A stretch of DNA of 64,000 nt from Coenobita brevimanus (lineage: Eukaryota > Arthropoda > Malacostraca > Decapoda > Coenobitidae): positions 16,563,931 to 16,627,930 of the forward strand of contig CM064670.1 of the NCBI GenBank assembly GCA_032717465.1, read 5' to 3'. Below are positions 34,501 through 46,030 of the stretch, one piece after another. The notes below the pieces were generated by a model. That model ran no database searches. It worked only from the letters and a program-made list of their open reading frames with translations, and was not told the origin of the DNA. Both the position numbers and the translations under genes were made by a program. Every line of letters begins with the position of its first letter. Position 1 is the stretch's first letter.

Positions 34501-35214
34501 TATGTACACCGTGACCTTCGAAACGTGCACAAACATCAGGAGGATATCGTTAAGCTAATTATGAGTACAGTAAATGGGTCCAAGTCTCAGCCCTAACGGA
34601 GATAGAGTTACTGATGACGTATGAGTGAACTACAAGAGCCACCATTTTTTTTTTAACCATAAGGTCATCGGTAATTGTAGATCCGTAGCGCGTGGCAATC
34701 TGAGTTACGTTGATACTGCATTTATTACTGGAGGTAGTACGAAAACAAACTTAAAACGCAAAGTGGAGTGCTGAGGCCGAATTTCTGAGGGTCATTTATG
34801 TAACGTCTATGGTTAGTAAGCATGGTAAGCCTTCATCCCATACTACAGATGCAGTCAGCAGCTATACAGAAAGGCCAGACATGTTACATCTTCACCATGT
34901 ACTTCAAAAATTGTTGCAAAGAAACTGGGGGTGTGCATTCCACTTTGAGATATAAGGCCTAAGCACACGGCCCTTAGAATTACCCCCATAATTGCTCCTG
35001 AAATTCGGCACACGTTTCGCCAGACATCCCGTGTATACTGGCTGCTGGTGGATGATTTTACTAAGCTTAGGAGAACCCCTGGTAGTGACGGGTTTAATGA
35101 AAATTATAACTGACTAACTCTCTAACAAAAAAAAAAATCACAAGAGTAATATAAATTGTTATATAATGGCTAAATAGAATTATTAAATACTTCACTCGGT
35201 ATCAAAGGGTTAAA
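34501..35214. other. Anonymous DNA, nothing recognised
   Basis: No open frame of interest and no recognised repeat, apart from a possible piece of the dispersed unit near 35075-35100 (GTAGTGACGGGTTTAATG). Confidence 0.5.
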
Positions 35215-35700
35215 GTGATGCCCTGCTTTATGAACTTCTTCAGTACTATGGCGTTCATTCCTATTGTTTATAAAGGTTCCAGCATGCTTGTATGCTTCCG
35301 CCTTGGTCACCTAATGGCGGCTATCCACGCCGCTCGATCTCAGGCAGCCCCCCTTTTCAGTCCCTTATCTCTGAGGTCACACTTTATGACCTCGTCCCAG
35401 GACTTTTTCGGTCTGCCTCTGGCAAACCTATTAACAGATGTTCATACGTCTCACCTTCCGCACCCAACTGTCATCCTCCATCCTTTCCATATGCCCAGAC
35501 CACCTCAATCTGTCCCTGCTCATCACAGCTCCAGTACGCTCCGGTCTCCTCCTTGCTCTCAGTTCTTCAATCGTAAACCTAGCCCCACCAGGCCTTGCAT
35601 TCAAGGACGCACTACACATCTATCTAATCATTGTCATTTCTGTTCGTTGAGCCTACGAATATCCTTTTCCATTACTGCCCAGGTCTTACCAACATACAAC
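35215..35700 (-). mobile_element. LINE 3'-end fragment
   Basis: The minus strand encodes the C-terminal region of an arthropod LINE ORF2: FTIEELRARRRPERTGAVM, then RDRLRWSGHMERMEDDSWV and KVRRMNI (35431-35619). After frameshifts comes a GRPKK-like remnant and further C-terminal sequence to 35215. The LRWxGHxERM block relates it to the LINEs at 3.7-6.7 kb, but it is a different family. No catalytic domain is present. Confidence 0.75.
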
Positions 35701-35876
35701 AGTGTTGCCAGGTGAACCCGCCCAAATTTCCCTAGACGTGCACCTGAAGTTTCCATTTTTGCCATTAAGTTTCCCTAGGGCTCGCTAAAGTATTGACAGC
35801 TCCATGTCATACAAAATATGTTTAAAGTACTGACAGAACCCTATATAACAAAATATGTGGTTATAAAGTAAGTGCC

Positions 35877-36740
35877 TTATTCATTTTGAACAATATTATA
35901 ATCACAGGAAGGGCAGTACAAAACTCTAAGTCCAATAATCCGAAGCCTAAGTTCTGTAGATTTCATCCTCTTGAGATGGCTAGACAGAATCTTGAAATCA
36001 TAGCAGGTATTATCAGCAAAAGCTGGTTTTGCATGCGACACCCCATTGAATGTTAATGTGTTTAACTGGCTTCTCAGTTTGGTTTTCATAACATCCATCC
36101 ACATACATTTTCCTGAACTCCCAAGTCTGTGTTGCGATGCAAACGCCACGCAATGTCAAGTCCATTTAAACCCTCCACTGGATATTAAAGTAAGTTGCAA
36201 GAGGGATAACAGAGAGGACAGTCATTTTCACGATGCTGGGAGGGTCCATGACATCGAGATTCCGTAGGACTGGATTTGATAATAATGTTTATACCTCATC
36301 ATTATCTGTTCCAATCCTTCAGTATTGAAATCGATCTCATAATCTTGAACTGTGGACTACCTGGTGGTCAAGATCAGGACAGGCATAAAGGGCTGTTGCT
36401 CGACCACCATGATAGATTTCCTCCAACGGGAGAAAGTTGGAAGGTCTCTGACCTGTACGCTAATGGTGACGATTTTAAGGTGACTGGATTGATGTAACAT
36501 TTCATGATGGTACACAAAGCTGCCTTGATTTGTCTGTGAAGGACATGAAGCTTTGGTTCTTCTGCCTGCATTTCTTTATGTACATCTCTATAAAGTGGTA
36601 GGATATACGAAAATTGTGGTTGGGGGGGGGGAGTAATCACCTCCAATTCCAAAGTCCAAATTATTGGCAAGAAATGATAATATCTGGACAACTTGGTAAC
36701 TCTTGCCACGAGACCCGGCGCCGAAGAACAAAAAAAAAAA
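35877..36740 (-). pseudogene. hAT-type transposase remnant, C-terminal half
   Basis: From 36709 downward the minus strand reads EEPKLHVLHRQIKAALCTIM and CYINPVTLKSSPLA. After frameshifts come EIYHGGRATAL and EIDFNTEGLEQIMMRY. Then 35877-36149 has VMKTKLRSQLNTLTFNGV, which resembles the C-terminal dimerisation region of hAT transposases (VMNxxKTKLRN-type). This order fits the SCAND3/ZMYM-like hAT-derived group. At least two frameshifts and several stops are present. No terminal inverted repeats were identified. The assignment is from remembered family patterns. Confidence 0.5.
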
Positions 36741-36886
36741 AAAATGCAAGATGGTAAGGCACACCAGTGCCATAGGGAAAATGCGCTTTTGTGCTCCGGG
36801 TTCTAACACTCAGTAATCACACCGGCTGCAGGAGCACTAATACCTGTTAACACTCACGGACGGATCTCAGGAATGGGACAGGCCCT

Positions 36887-36889
<3 letters not shown>

Positions 36890-36942
<53 letters not shown>
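36890..36942. repeat. (CT)n microsatellite
   Basis: About 53 bp of CT dinucleotide. Confidence 0.95.
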
Positions 36943-36943
<1 letters not shown>

Positions 36944-37199
36944 GGATCTGTTCAGAAGGTCCGTTTTCACTGCGTAAAATATTGCTCTTCACTAAAATTT
37001 CCTCTATATTCCAAGTGAATTTGTATTTTCTTCCCTTTTTCCCTTGCAGGGACATAATTTCCCCTAAGAAAAGGAAAATATCCCTGCATTTGGCACCCCC
37101 TGCCATTCAGCATTACACTCCTAATACATGTCCATACAAAGATCCATTAGGACGGAGGGAGAGCCCTCCCAATGTCAAGAGAGGTATCAGCTCCCAGAA

Positions 37200-37690
37200 C
37201 TTCCTCCAACCGCTCCTTACCTAGCCACCTCCAGCACATAACATGTCCTCCAAATAACAAAACTCTTCCACACAATCAAAAGACTCACCAGCAGGATCAT
37301 TAATTTCACGCCTGTCAATCTCTATATGTTTTCCCCGACACACCGTAAACATGAAATCCGCATTATCTCGCAGTCTACCTTTAATACTACTACATCTCTT
37401 ATTTACCAACATCACAAATATTGCACAAGATGGAGTTTCTTTCAACACCCTTGTGGCACAGCGCGCATGACCACTCTCCCTCTGCTTTGTCAGTACCGCC
37501 ACCAGTCCTGCTTAAATTATCATAACTTGTTTTATGCACATTTACTCTCAAAGCCATTGTGACCGATTTTGTTTCTCCACTTCCTATATCTTTCCTCAGC
37601 CTCCCTTTCATTCTCTGCAATCAACACCGAGTCATCAGCATACATCTCCACGGGAGCAATTTCTGAAGACGCGTGAGAGACCTTCAAGCT
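37200..37690 (-). mobile_element. LINE fragment with PHD-like Cys/His cluster
   Basis: Minus-strand frames 37399-37620 and 37221-37502 give LRVNVHKTSYD, then WSCALCHKGVERNSILCNIC, RCSSIKGRLRD and, after a frameshift, FDCVEEFCYLEDMLCAGGG. This Cys/His cluster just after the RT core, followed by FCYLGDML, is characteristic of a widespread group of arthropod LINEs. The RT catalytic box is not present. It could belong to the same insertion as 35215-35700, separated by the hAT remnant. Confidence 0.7.
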
Positions 37691-38113
37691 CCATGACAAA
37701 CAATGACGTACTTATTTTTCAGACGTTTTGATCAGACTCAAGGAGACTTTTCTAACTGGAACATCAACTCCATCACATGAGGCCTTCCTGGGGCTGAATA
37801 AAATCCTCCAGGGCCGCAAGAAGGAAGTAAAATTGACGTCCTCGATCTGCAGAGGTTATTAGGGTCGCCGAGACCTCTTGAGTCCGGTGATGAAATATTT
37901 GGTTTAATTTTGCTACCTCAGATTATTTCATTTAACTTAGGAAAGACTGGAAAATCAGGGGGTTAGATACAGCCTCCATGCACCCTTTCAGGACAAGAGA
38001 TGTTTCCTTAGATGAATAAAATCGTCTGAAGCCAGCACGACGGGGCTGCGAACCACTGCACTGAAGATGTCAGCTCATTCACCAGGATGACGCATTTTCC
38101 ACTTTTTCCCTGT
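37691..38113. other. Anonymous DNA with two dispersed core motifs
   Basis: Core-motif copies at about 37791-37812 and 38009-38028. No coding sequence. Confidence 0.55.
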
Positions 38114-38147
38114 AGTCCGGCAGCCAAATGAAGATTTTAGGCGGTAT

Positions 38148-38263
38148 CTTCAAATATTGTCTATGGTTTTGTTCTTGATACCATTCGAAAGCTCAGAATG
38201 TGTAGATTAAGACCCTCCCTTGAGCATTTTGTGTAATATACGATGGCGTCCAAGATGGCCGCC
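38148..38263 (+). repeat. Left inverted end
   Basis: Aligned by eye with the reverse complement of 40891-41023. The right copy has about 17 extra bases in the middle. The best-conserved parts are AGAATGTGTAGATTAA and GGCGTCCAAGATGGCCG. Confidence 0.75.
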
Positions 38264-38817
38264 AATTACGAAATGTACTGAAGTGATGCATGAAAAGCCT
38301 TAAAAAAAATGTACAGCAATGGTACAGTTTCCATTATTTCCATCAATAACTTGGCAACGAAAATATTTTGTCTATAGAAATACTTTTCAGATCAGTCATC
38401 TAAATCAGGTTAGTAAGTGAAATGGCGAAATAATGGTTTCACTACAGTGGCTCATTGCATTTTTGCATGTTTGCTTCTGCTGTACTCATTATTCCTATGT
38501 ATTAATCTTATTTCTGTGCTGCCAATACACGGTATTTTTTAATGCATCTTGAATACTGACTGGTAATGATTAGTGGTGGTAGTATTGAATAATGCTCTCA
38601 TGGTCATAGTAATTTCTGCAGACGAAAAGAAAAAGGTACAAGCATTATAAGAATGTGATTGTCCAATAACATCATGTCTGATTATTCCATTATTTATCAA
38701 CTAATTGAATTTAACTTTCAGGTAGAAAATATGTGCAGTGCATGGTGGTCGATTTGGTGGAAGAGTAGTATCTAGTATGTAGTGCAGGGTGAATGCTAAA
38801 TATAGCAGGGATGAAAT

Positions 38818-39765
38818 ATGACTGACCGCTTCTGTTATTTCGCATTTGTATATAACTGCTGTGATAAACTTGACAGACCGATTGAATGTGGTTCCAGTAG
38901 GATTAGCATTATTATTAACTGCTGTAAAATTTCAGTTAATGACAAAGCAGATCACCTTGATGAAAATATGGTCACAGACGACAGCTTTAAAATTCTGTGC
39001 CACAAGTCATGTGTTTACTTACATTCGTCAAGCACGCACATACAAAGGCACCTAAAGAGAAATGAAAGCAAGCGTTTTGTGAACCAGGTCCATCAAAACG
39101 AACAAGATTCTCGATGGATATGCAATTTTCACTATGTGAGTGCATCATTTGTGGTGAAGATTGTTCGCTATTAAAGGATCCTCTAAACCCCTCAAGATCC
39201 CAGTTTATGTGTCGTGAAATTATTGGGACACGGACAAAAAAGTCGTTCAAAGATTCCATCCTCAACATCTGTACAGAAAGAAATGATGAGTGGGTTGCTG
39301 ATGTTAGATTTCGTCAAGTGGGAGCTGTCAGTGACTGCCATGTAGCTGTGACAGCATGTTAACACTTTATATGACTCTATGGTCATTAAAGCTTGGCAAG
39401 GGAAGTAGAACGACACCAAATCTTAGCCCTCTCCCACCTACGAATGAATCCTTTGCAAAGATTGTCAGGCGTGCCCACTACCAAGCATGCAATTGGAAAT
39501 CAATGAATGACCCTCATCCCCTAAACACGGATTTTGAAAATTTTGGATGGATAAAGGATATTGCAAACAAGTCCTTAGATCCTGCAACAGTGCCTCCAAA
39601 TCCCTCTGGCACCAGACAGTGTATTAAAGTTAATACAGTGCAGCTGCAAAAGTGAAGATGCACCATGCCGGACACTCCGCTGCAGTTGCAGAGCAGCCAG
39701 TTGGTCATGCACAATTTTCTGCATTTGCAGGGGACGTGAATGTTTTAACACAATCTCAGTGATCA
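38818..39765 (+). pseudogene. Cysteine-rich protein remnant of unknown function
   Basis: Three frames join in order. 38818-39115: CHKSCVYLHSS and HIQRHLKRNESKR. 39114-39362: CECIICGEDCSLLKDPLNPSR, FKDSILNICTERNDEWVADV and GAVSDCH. 39400-39650: LPPTNESFAKIVRRAHYQAC, then, after a +1 shift near 39650, a Cys-rich end CSCKSEDAPCRTLRCSC and WSCTIFCICRG (to about 39745). I recall this three-part layout (a CxxCGEDC motif, a ...HxxRAxYQA... motif, and a CXC-like tail) from uncharacterised multi-copy proteins in arthropods and cnidarians. The central several hundred residues those proteins have are missing here. It is frameshifted and internally deleted, so it is a pseudogene. The function is unknown. 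Confidence 0.6.
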
Positions 39766-39965
39766 GGTTGACAAAAGAGCATTAATGTCACTCTTTGCTT
39801 GACTCATGTATAATTGCATACATAAGCGCTACTTTCCATGACATGTCCAAATTGGTTACTTCTGGGTTTCTGGAAGCTACTCTTTGAGTCTAAGAGAATG
39901 ATCTCTCTTGTGTAATTAATTTGTAAGATTTTGGACACTTGAATGACTTCTTTGAATAATTCTAG

Positions 39966-40004
39966 CTTTTTTTTTTATGTGTCCGACTCTGGGCATAGGC
40001 TTCA
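39966..40004 (-). mobile_element. SINE S1 short 3'-end fragment
   Basis: A T-run followed by ATGTGTCCGACTCTGGGCAT and AGGCTTCACA matches the last 40 bp of S1. It is a severely 5'-truncated copy inside the Cys-rich element. Confidence 0.75.
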
Positions 40005-40589
40005 CAAGGTAAAGATATTCTTGTGATATTTTGGTTCCACACAAGATTTGGAAGGTAAAGCGCATCCTTTAGTATACTTTCTCACATCATGAATGTTCAT
40101 CATAATGAAACTATGTAATTTCATATAATTTCACGAGAATTTTTTTTTTTTTTTTTAATATCTAGGCCTTATTAAGACATGTGATCTAGGTTTTGTACAG
40201 TTTTATGGATGTACAAGTCAGTCATATATAGATAGACTTTCACTGCTGTGTTGGTCGTAAGTCTGATATTTCCATGGTGTTTCGATATTTGTAAAGTGTC
40301 GATTAATGTTTATTTTAAGCTGTACAGCTAATATGCATTTTGTGGTCCATAGCAATAAATTTTTCCCGTTTTGAAATGTTAGAAACATGATTTGGCTTAA
40401 TACTTTATCAGACTTTAGATTTTATATGATCGATTTTTACTTTGTCAGAGTCATTTCTTGAATGATTTATGACCCCACCTTAATTATCTCCATTATCATG
40501 CAACATTTGGTTGCAAATGCTTCTCACAAGGTTTTGGCACAGAGTTACCACAAAAATATGCAAACTTACACAGTTCTAATTGTATTACT

Positions 40590-40808
40590 TTCATCCATCC
40601 ATCCATCATCCAAACCTACATTGCCCCATAAGGAGCGTAGGAGCCCGTGGCTAGGCAGCTGGTCCCGACATTTAAGATGAGAGTGACCAGCCTCACTTAA
40701 CCCTGAGAGGCATTACATGAGCAATGAACCCCAACCATCCCTTGGATATAAACCTTCACCGGCTCAATCCGATTGGAGCGCAATAATTATCCACTAAACC
40801 ACCAGGCA
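40590..40808 (-). mobile_element. Second tRNA-derived SINE family (S2)
   Basis: On the minus strand: a head GTGCCTGGTGGTTTAGTGGA with tRNA A-box character at about 40786-40808, a degenerate B-box (GGTTTATATCC, about 40745-40755), then a body ending in a (GATG)n tail (about 40590-40606). The sequence is unrelated to S1. It lies just inside the right inverted end. Confidence 0.65.
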
Positions 40809-40890
40809 CCAAAATTTGGCTATATGGTTACCACCCAGCGTAGTAAATGGTTTCCTGGTGTACTATGAATGGAATTTATTTCCAATGCAA

Positions 40891-41023
40891 CGGCCATCTT
40901 GGACGCCATCTTGAATTATGCAAAATGCTCCAGGGTGGCAAGAGGGCACCGGGCAGATTATTAATCTACACATTCTTAGTTTTCAAATGAAACCAAGATC
41001 AAAACTATAGGCAACATTTGAAG
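40891..41023 (-). repeat. Right inverted end
   Basis: Reverse complement aligns with 38148-38263. See the element entry for shared blocks. Confidence 0.75.
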
Positions 41024-41047
41024 GTTCATCCCAGTATCTGCTGGACT

Positions 41048-41397
41048 CTCGCTGCTGCTTGACGACTGTGTCCGGTATCGGATAGGCCCATGGTTGTGGA
41101 GGGATTTAGGAAGGCCCTTAATCCCTCCAGTTCGGAAAGTCTGTGCTATGCTGAATAAATCATCTGGCCGTAGCAAGAATAAACTAGAAGGCGTCACCAA
41201 ACTGAAGAGGTTACTCCCAGACCCAAGTTTCAATAGAGGGATGTCGCTTTACCCCCATCCTGTATTATGACGGCGTTCCTCTTGTACGAGTATTCCTGCT
41301 ATTTTTAGAGGCCTTTATTCAGCTGGGAAACACTTTTCGATATGAAAGTTATACAGGGTGGTTCTTAAACAGTGCTTCACCAGAAACTCACCTGAAG

Positions 41398-41431
<34 letters not shown>

Positions 41432-41436
41432 AGAGT

Positions 41437-41472
<36 letters not shown>

Positions 41473-42055
41473 GACTGCCCAGACTGCTGGTGTCGGTGTG
41501 GCAGGGGGGGAGTGGGAAACGAGTAAATGACGCAGGAAAGACTTGATAACATTGAGCCCTTCTCGCAACACACAAGAAATCGCCCGGCGGAGTGGAAGAG
41601 GAACGTTATATATGGGCCATCCTAGTTATTGCCATTGTAAACCTCTTTACTACGAGACTATTCCTAAGTTTTAGGAAACTGTATGAATATAACAAATATT
41701 AACGAAAACAATGCGTCATCTATATAGTGGCTTGAAGGCTGTTTACATCATCCGATCTTTCAACACGACTGACTTCGACCTTAAAACTTTTGCTCAGTTG
41801 GGCCCAAAGGTTTCCATTTAATTCTTGTGTTCCATTTTCCAGGTTTTTGCTCACAGTTGCAGCAAACGTACATTTTCCCCGACTAACAGATAACCTTGCA
41901 AAGTCGAGGACAAAATTTTACCTTATTTTTCACCTCTTTCACTTCACATTTTCCTCAGCTGGACAAAATTCCTAAGATGAGAGAGACTCGGTTTGTTTCT
42001 TTAAACATACTGTATATCATTCTCTTTGATATGATGCGCCAGGGAGGAACGTGAG
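41048..42055. other. Anonymous DNA with poly-T, (GA)n and core motifs
   Basis: Core-motif copies at about 41148-41168 and, reversed, 41310-41324. A mariner-like tag TACAGGGTGGTTC lies at 41353. Poly-T is at 41400-41430 and (GA)n at 41433-41474. At 41816-41880 is a segment related, in the same orientation, to 55975-56040. No gene is seen. Confidence 0.55.
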
Positions 42056-43336
42056 GTACAACTCAGGACAGAAATTTGTGGTACAGGATAATCTGCCACT
42101 AGAGGTCAGGTTAATCGCACTAGTCTACCCCCTAACTCCCCCTCCTTACCCCCACCAAAATATTGAATCGTTAAGCGGATGGATCGGAGACGAAGCTTCG
42201 CTCACTCTCACGTCTTGCCGCATGTAATGTTACTTTTATTTATTCTACTATTAGGTGTATTATCAAGTGCATCCCATTCATCCATTTTCAGTTCCATGAG
42301 AAGTGATTACATCGAAGTTTTAGCAGATTACAGTACAATAACCCTTGTTTATAGAGTTTGGCTTTCATATATTTATCCAACGTGTTATAAGTGATAGGCT
42401 AAAATCCAAGCAACAGTTAAAAGTTTTTTGGCCACATAAGTCCCTCTCCTGCCCTGTCATCTGGACAGCCACATATGCACCCACCTATTTATCCACCTAC
42501 CCACTCACCCCATCCAACACAACCTGCCGACCTCACCCCTGCCCACCGATCCCTGCTATCCACCCTGGTAACCCACGAATACCACACACGAAGCTCACCT
42601 TACAATGCCACGCAACTCATTTACTTATTCACTTCTCCATCCTGAACCCATCCAGTCACCCAACCCAACTACCCACTTAGATCATCCCGACCACGCAATC
42701 GTCTCAGCCACCCTGGCGACCAACGGTGCCCACTCACCCTGGCGACCCACTTTGCCCACACATCCCGGCAACCTATGTTGCCCACCGACCCCTGTCACCC
42801 ACCCTCTCCACTCACAAATTTCACCCACCCTGCTCACCCAACAATGCCATCCATCGCATCCATCCACACAACCCTCTCATCTCTCCCTGAACACTCACCC
42901 ACCCTGCCTACCCACCTCATGCTGCCCACCCACCCATCCTGCTCATCCACCTCACCCTGCCCACCCAATCCTCCCGCCGACCCACCCGCCCATCCACATG
43001 CCCAACCACCCTTCTTACCCATCCCATTCACTCCGCCATCCCATTCACCCATTTGAACCCGACTTATTCACCAAACTCATCCCATCCAAACCTAACTTCC
43101 CGACCCCTCCCCGACAACCCACATATCCAGCCACCCACCCACCCAGCCCACCAAACGCATCCACTCACTAACCCATTTACCCCTACAACCCACCCATAGC
43201 CACTCCACACACCACACCCAACAACCGTTCCCCCCTTTCTCCACCATTACCACTGTCCACCCACCCTGGCGATGCACCGAACTACCACACCCACCAACTC
43301 AACCTCATCACATCCACCCACCCAACCAAATGACTT

Positions 43337-43363
<27 letters not shown>
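42056..43363 (+). repeat. 1.25-kb C-rich unit, left arm of an inverted pair
   Basis: Begins GTACAACTCAGGACAGAAAT, has about 350 bp of normal complexity, then about 900 bp of C-rich sequence made of CACCCACCCTGCCCACC-type words, and ends in (CA)n at 43332-43362. The reverse complement of 54573-55909 matches it along its whole length with small indels. The His/Pro/Thr-rich open frames in the two arms are not in the same frame throughout, so I do not treat them as coding. Confidence 0.85.
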
Positions 43364-43369
<6 letters not shown>

Positions 43370-43614
43370 GATTGATTGATTGATTGAATAGGAAAATTAG
43401 TTCCAGGCAGCAAAGGCCATATGGCACTAAAGAAGAAATCATTGATATTGGTCAGGTAAAGCAATCATATGGAGGAAAGCATACGGATACGTGACAAAAA
43501 GGATATGAGAGCGGTAACCGAAACATGGGTGGATTCACCTAGAAGATCAGCAAGTGAATGTGGATGGCGTAAGTTATCAAGGAAACGGAAAGCACGGTGA
43601 CGCTCAGCAGAGTA

Positions 43615-43845
43615 TCAAGGGCAGTCCAGTAGGAGATGCTCTACAGTAAGTAGAATCTGACAGTAGGAGCAAAGAGGAGGTACTCCACCAGCCATCAAAT
43701 AGCCATGTGTAAGACGGGTATGGCCTAAACGCAAACGTGCTAACGCTGTCTCCCACCGTCTGTTAGGATAGGAGGAAAATGACCAAGACGAAACAGTGGG
43801 CTTAATGGAACGCAGCTTATTATTAATAATATGGGACCATTCCAA
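43615..43845 (-). pseudogene. LINE-B ORF2, C-terminal zinc-type end
   Basis: Encodes LEWSHIINNKLRSIKPTVSS, then ALARLRLGHTRLTHGYLM and LCSYCQILLTVEHLLLDC. This Cys/His ending closes ORF2 in I-type LINEs, and the same pattern is in LINE-C at 62316-62645. It is separated from the RNase H domain by LINE-A. Confidence 0.8.
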
Positions 43846-46030
43846 TTTTTTTTTTTTTTTTTTAATAACAGAACGGAGGAAGGAAAAACAAATGGAGAAA
43901 AAAAAAAATCCATACACCAGATTACTGGTGTCCTCTGTTCATAAAATATCTGTAACAGTTAGACTTGAACAGCTGTAGGTTGAAATTTGGAGGAAAACAA
44001 CTCTGGGGAAGCGAGTTCCAGAGAGATGCAGTTCGGGGAATGAAAGAATTCTGATAGGCAGAAGTTCTGCAATATGGTTGAGTGACATTCCAGTCATGAG
44101 CGCTACCAGATGCCAGTGTAGCACGAGGGAAGGCATGGAGAGGTGGCACCATGGACGCAACTTCGTCTGAGCATTTGCCAAAAAATATCTGTAAAATAAT
44201 GCAAGGGAGGCAACATTCCTTCTTACTTGCAGGGGAGGTAGTTTATATGTAATGGCAGGGTTGTTAATGATTCTAACAGCTTTATTCTGAATTTTGTCTA
44301 GTTGTCTTAATGCAACCTCTCCACAACCATTCCACAAGGGTGAGCAATATTCAAGCTGAGAGCGCACATGACTCTTATAAATTATAGCTAACTGCTCATC
44401 AGCGAAGAAGTTACGGACTCTGTACAATAATCCAAGTTTCTTTGAGGCGGTTTTAGCAAGTGATCTGACATGAGAGGTCCAGCTGAGGGCACTGTTAAGT
44501 GAGACACCAAGAATTTCAATACTTTTGGAGATGGGAATATTAGTAGCACTGAAGGTAATGTACGAATCTGGCAATATCTGTCTATTAGTAAACTGTATAT
44601 ATTTAGTTTTACTAGCATTAAAAGAGACAAGGTTGTTATGTCCCCATTCACTGATTGTAGATAGATCTTGATTTATGGAGATGGCTGTATTGAGTTGAGA
44701 GGTAGAGATATGAGACTTTGTAAATGGATGTCTGAGCGTGAATGAACTATGTAGTGTTGAGTCATCTGCATATGAGTGAATGGGATTGTGAGTGACAGAT
44801 AAGAGATCATTAATATGAACCAGAAATAGGGTTGGCGCCAGAACTGATCCCTGCGGCACGCCGGCGTTAATTGAGTGGAAATTCGAATATACATCATCTA
44901 CTTTTACTCTTATTTTCCTGTCACTAAGATAAGAAGAAATCAAAGGAACAAAAGACGTTAGTCCATAGCAAGGGAGTTTGGACAGCAGGGAACGGTGCCA
45001 TACTCTGTCGAAAGCTTTAGAGATATCAAGAGCTACTGCATGAGTTTCTCCAAAAAGATCAATTGATTGATGGATGGTATGAGTTAAGAGATTGAGTATG
45101 TCAATGGTGGATCTTTCGTGGCGAAAACCGTATTGTCTATCATTAATTAAGTTGTTGGATTCAAGATGTTTAACAATATGCTTGTTAATTAAAGTTTCAA
45201 ATACCTTACCAAGTGAAGATGTGATAGCTATTGGTCTGTAATTGGAGGGGTCAGACGAACTTCCTTTCTTCGGAACTGGGTGGATATTGGCTTCTTTCCA
45301 TGAATTTGGGAATAAAGAAGTACGTATGCATAGTCTGAATAATTTAGCTAGGACAGAGGCAAGTTCAGGGGAACACTTTTTCAAAACAATTGGCGGAATT
45401 CCATCTGGACCTGGAGCTTTGTTGGTAGGTAAATTGTCTAGGATGGATTTTACAAATCTTATCTGTATTTTAAGTGAGGCAATTTCGGGAGAATCAAGTT
45501 CCAGTACTGAGACATTCTGGCTGGTATCATCTATGGTAGAGTTTCTTGCAAAGGTACTAGCAAAGATATCTGCTTTCCCACGTGGGTCATTTGTAATATT
45601 GCCATCTGAAGATTTTAGTGGGGGAATGGAAGATGACTTGTTAAAGTTATTATTGAAAGAATTAAGAGTTGACCAGAATATTCCTTTGTCATTAGGGTTG
45701 TTAAGTAGTTTTGATGCTTGCTTTTGAAGAAAGTTTGATTTAGATAGATTTAATACTGCTTTTGCATGATTTCTAGCAATTTTAAATTGGGAGAGTGATT
45801 CAGGTGTTTTTGATTTTAAGTAAGAGTTATATGCTAATGACTTTTGGGCTGTTGCTCCGGCACAATTGCCATCAAACCATTTTGGAGAGTTTGATCTTTT
45901 AGTGAACTGTTGACTTGGTATGAATAAATCCATACCAGCTAGTATTAAGTCACAAATGTGGGACTGGGTAGAATTGGGATCACTAGAGAAGAAAGACTGC
46001 CATGGAACATCAGCAAGATAATTTCTAAAT
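43846..46030 (-). mobile_element. Jockey-type LINE (LINE-A), 5'-truncated, inserted in LINE-B
   Basis: The 3' end is a poly(A) tail (T's at 43846-43863). A frame open from 46074 to 43939 encodes RT: APGPDGIPPIVLK, NIHPVPKKGSSSDPSNYRPI, YGFRHERSTIDIL, ALDISKAFDRVWH, GVPQGSVLAPTLF and catalytic HSYADDSTLH. Its apparent Met and first residues (to about LSVDG) come from LINE-B sequence read in another frame. LINE-A itself starts near 46030 and lacks endonuclease and ORF1. After VRRNVASLALFYRYF the true frame shifts near 44150 and continues as MPPLHAFPRAT-like sequence and SFIPRTASLWNSLPQSCFPP (43922-44152). So the long ORF is not a real protein. A short TCCA repeat on each side may be the target duplication, but this is weak. 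Confidence 0.87.

Larger units (their letters stand above)
38114..41047. mobile_element. Putative DNA transposon with inverted ends and Cys-rich ORF remnant
   Basis: The left segment 38148-38263 and the right segment 40891-41023 are diverged inverted copies. Both, read inward, run from CTTCAAATRTTG through AGAATGTGTAGATTAA and GAGCATTTTG to ATGGCGTCCAAGATGGCCG. AGTCCGGCAG at 38114 and the reverse complement of CTGCTGGACT at 41038-41047 extend the match outward. The only coding trace between them is the Cys-rich pseudogene 38818-39765. A SINE (40590-40808) sits inside near the right end. No target duplication was identified. Calling it a transposon is inferred from the inverted ends and repeat-like content. 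The alternative is an inverted duplication of a repeat on both sides of an unrelated remnant. Confidence 0.55.

Noticed and set aside
42605..43171. 188-codon His/Pro/Thr-rich open frame, with a 189-codon counterpart at 54802-55371
   Set aside because: Low-complexity CACCC repeats. The two inverted copies do not keep the same frame throughout, so there is no sign of coding constraint.
45242..45727. 161-codon plus-strand open frame
   Set aside because: Antisense shadow of the LINE-A reverse transcriptase on the minus strand.
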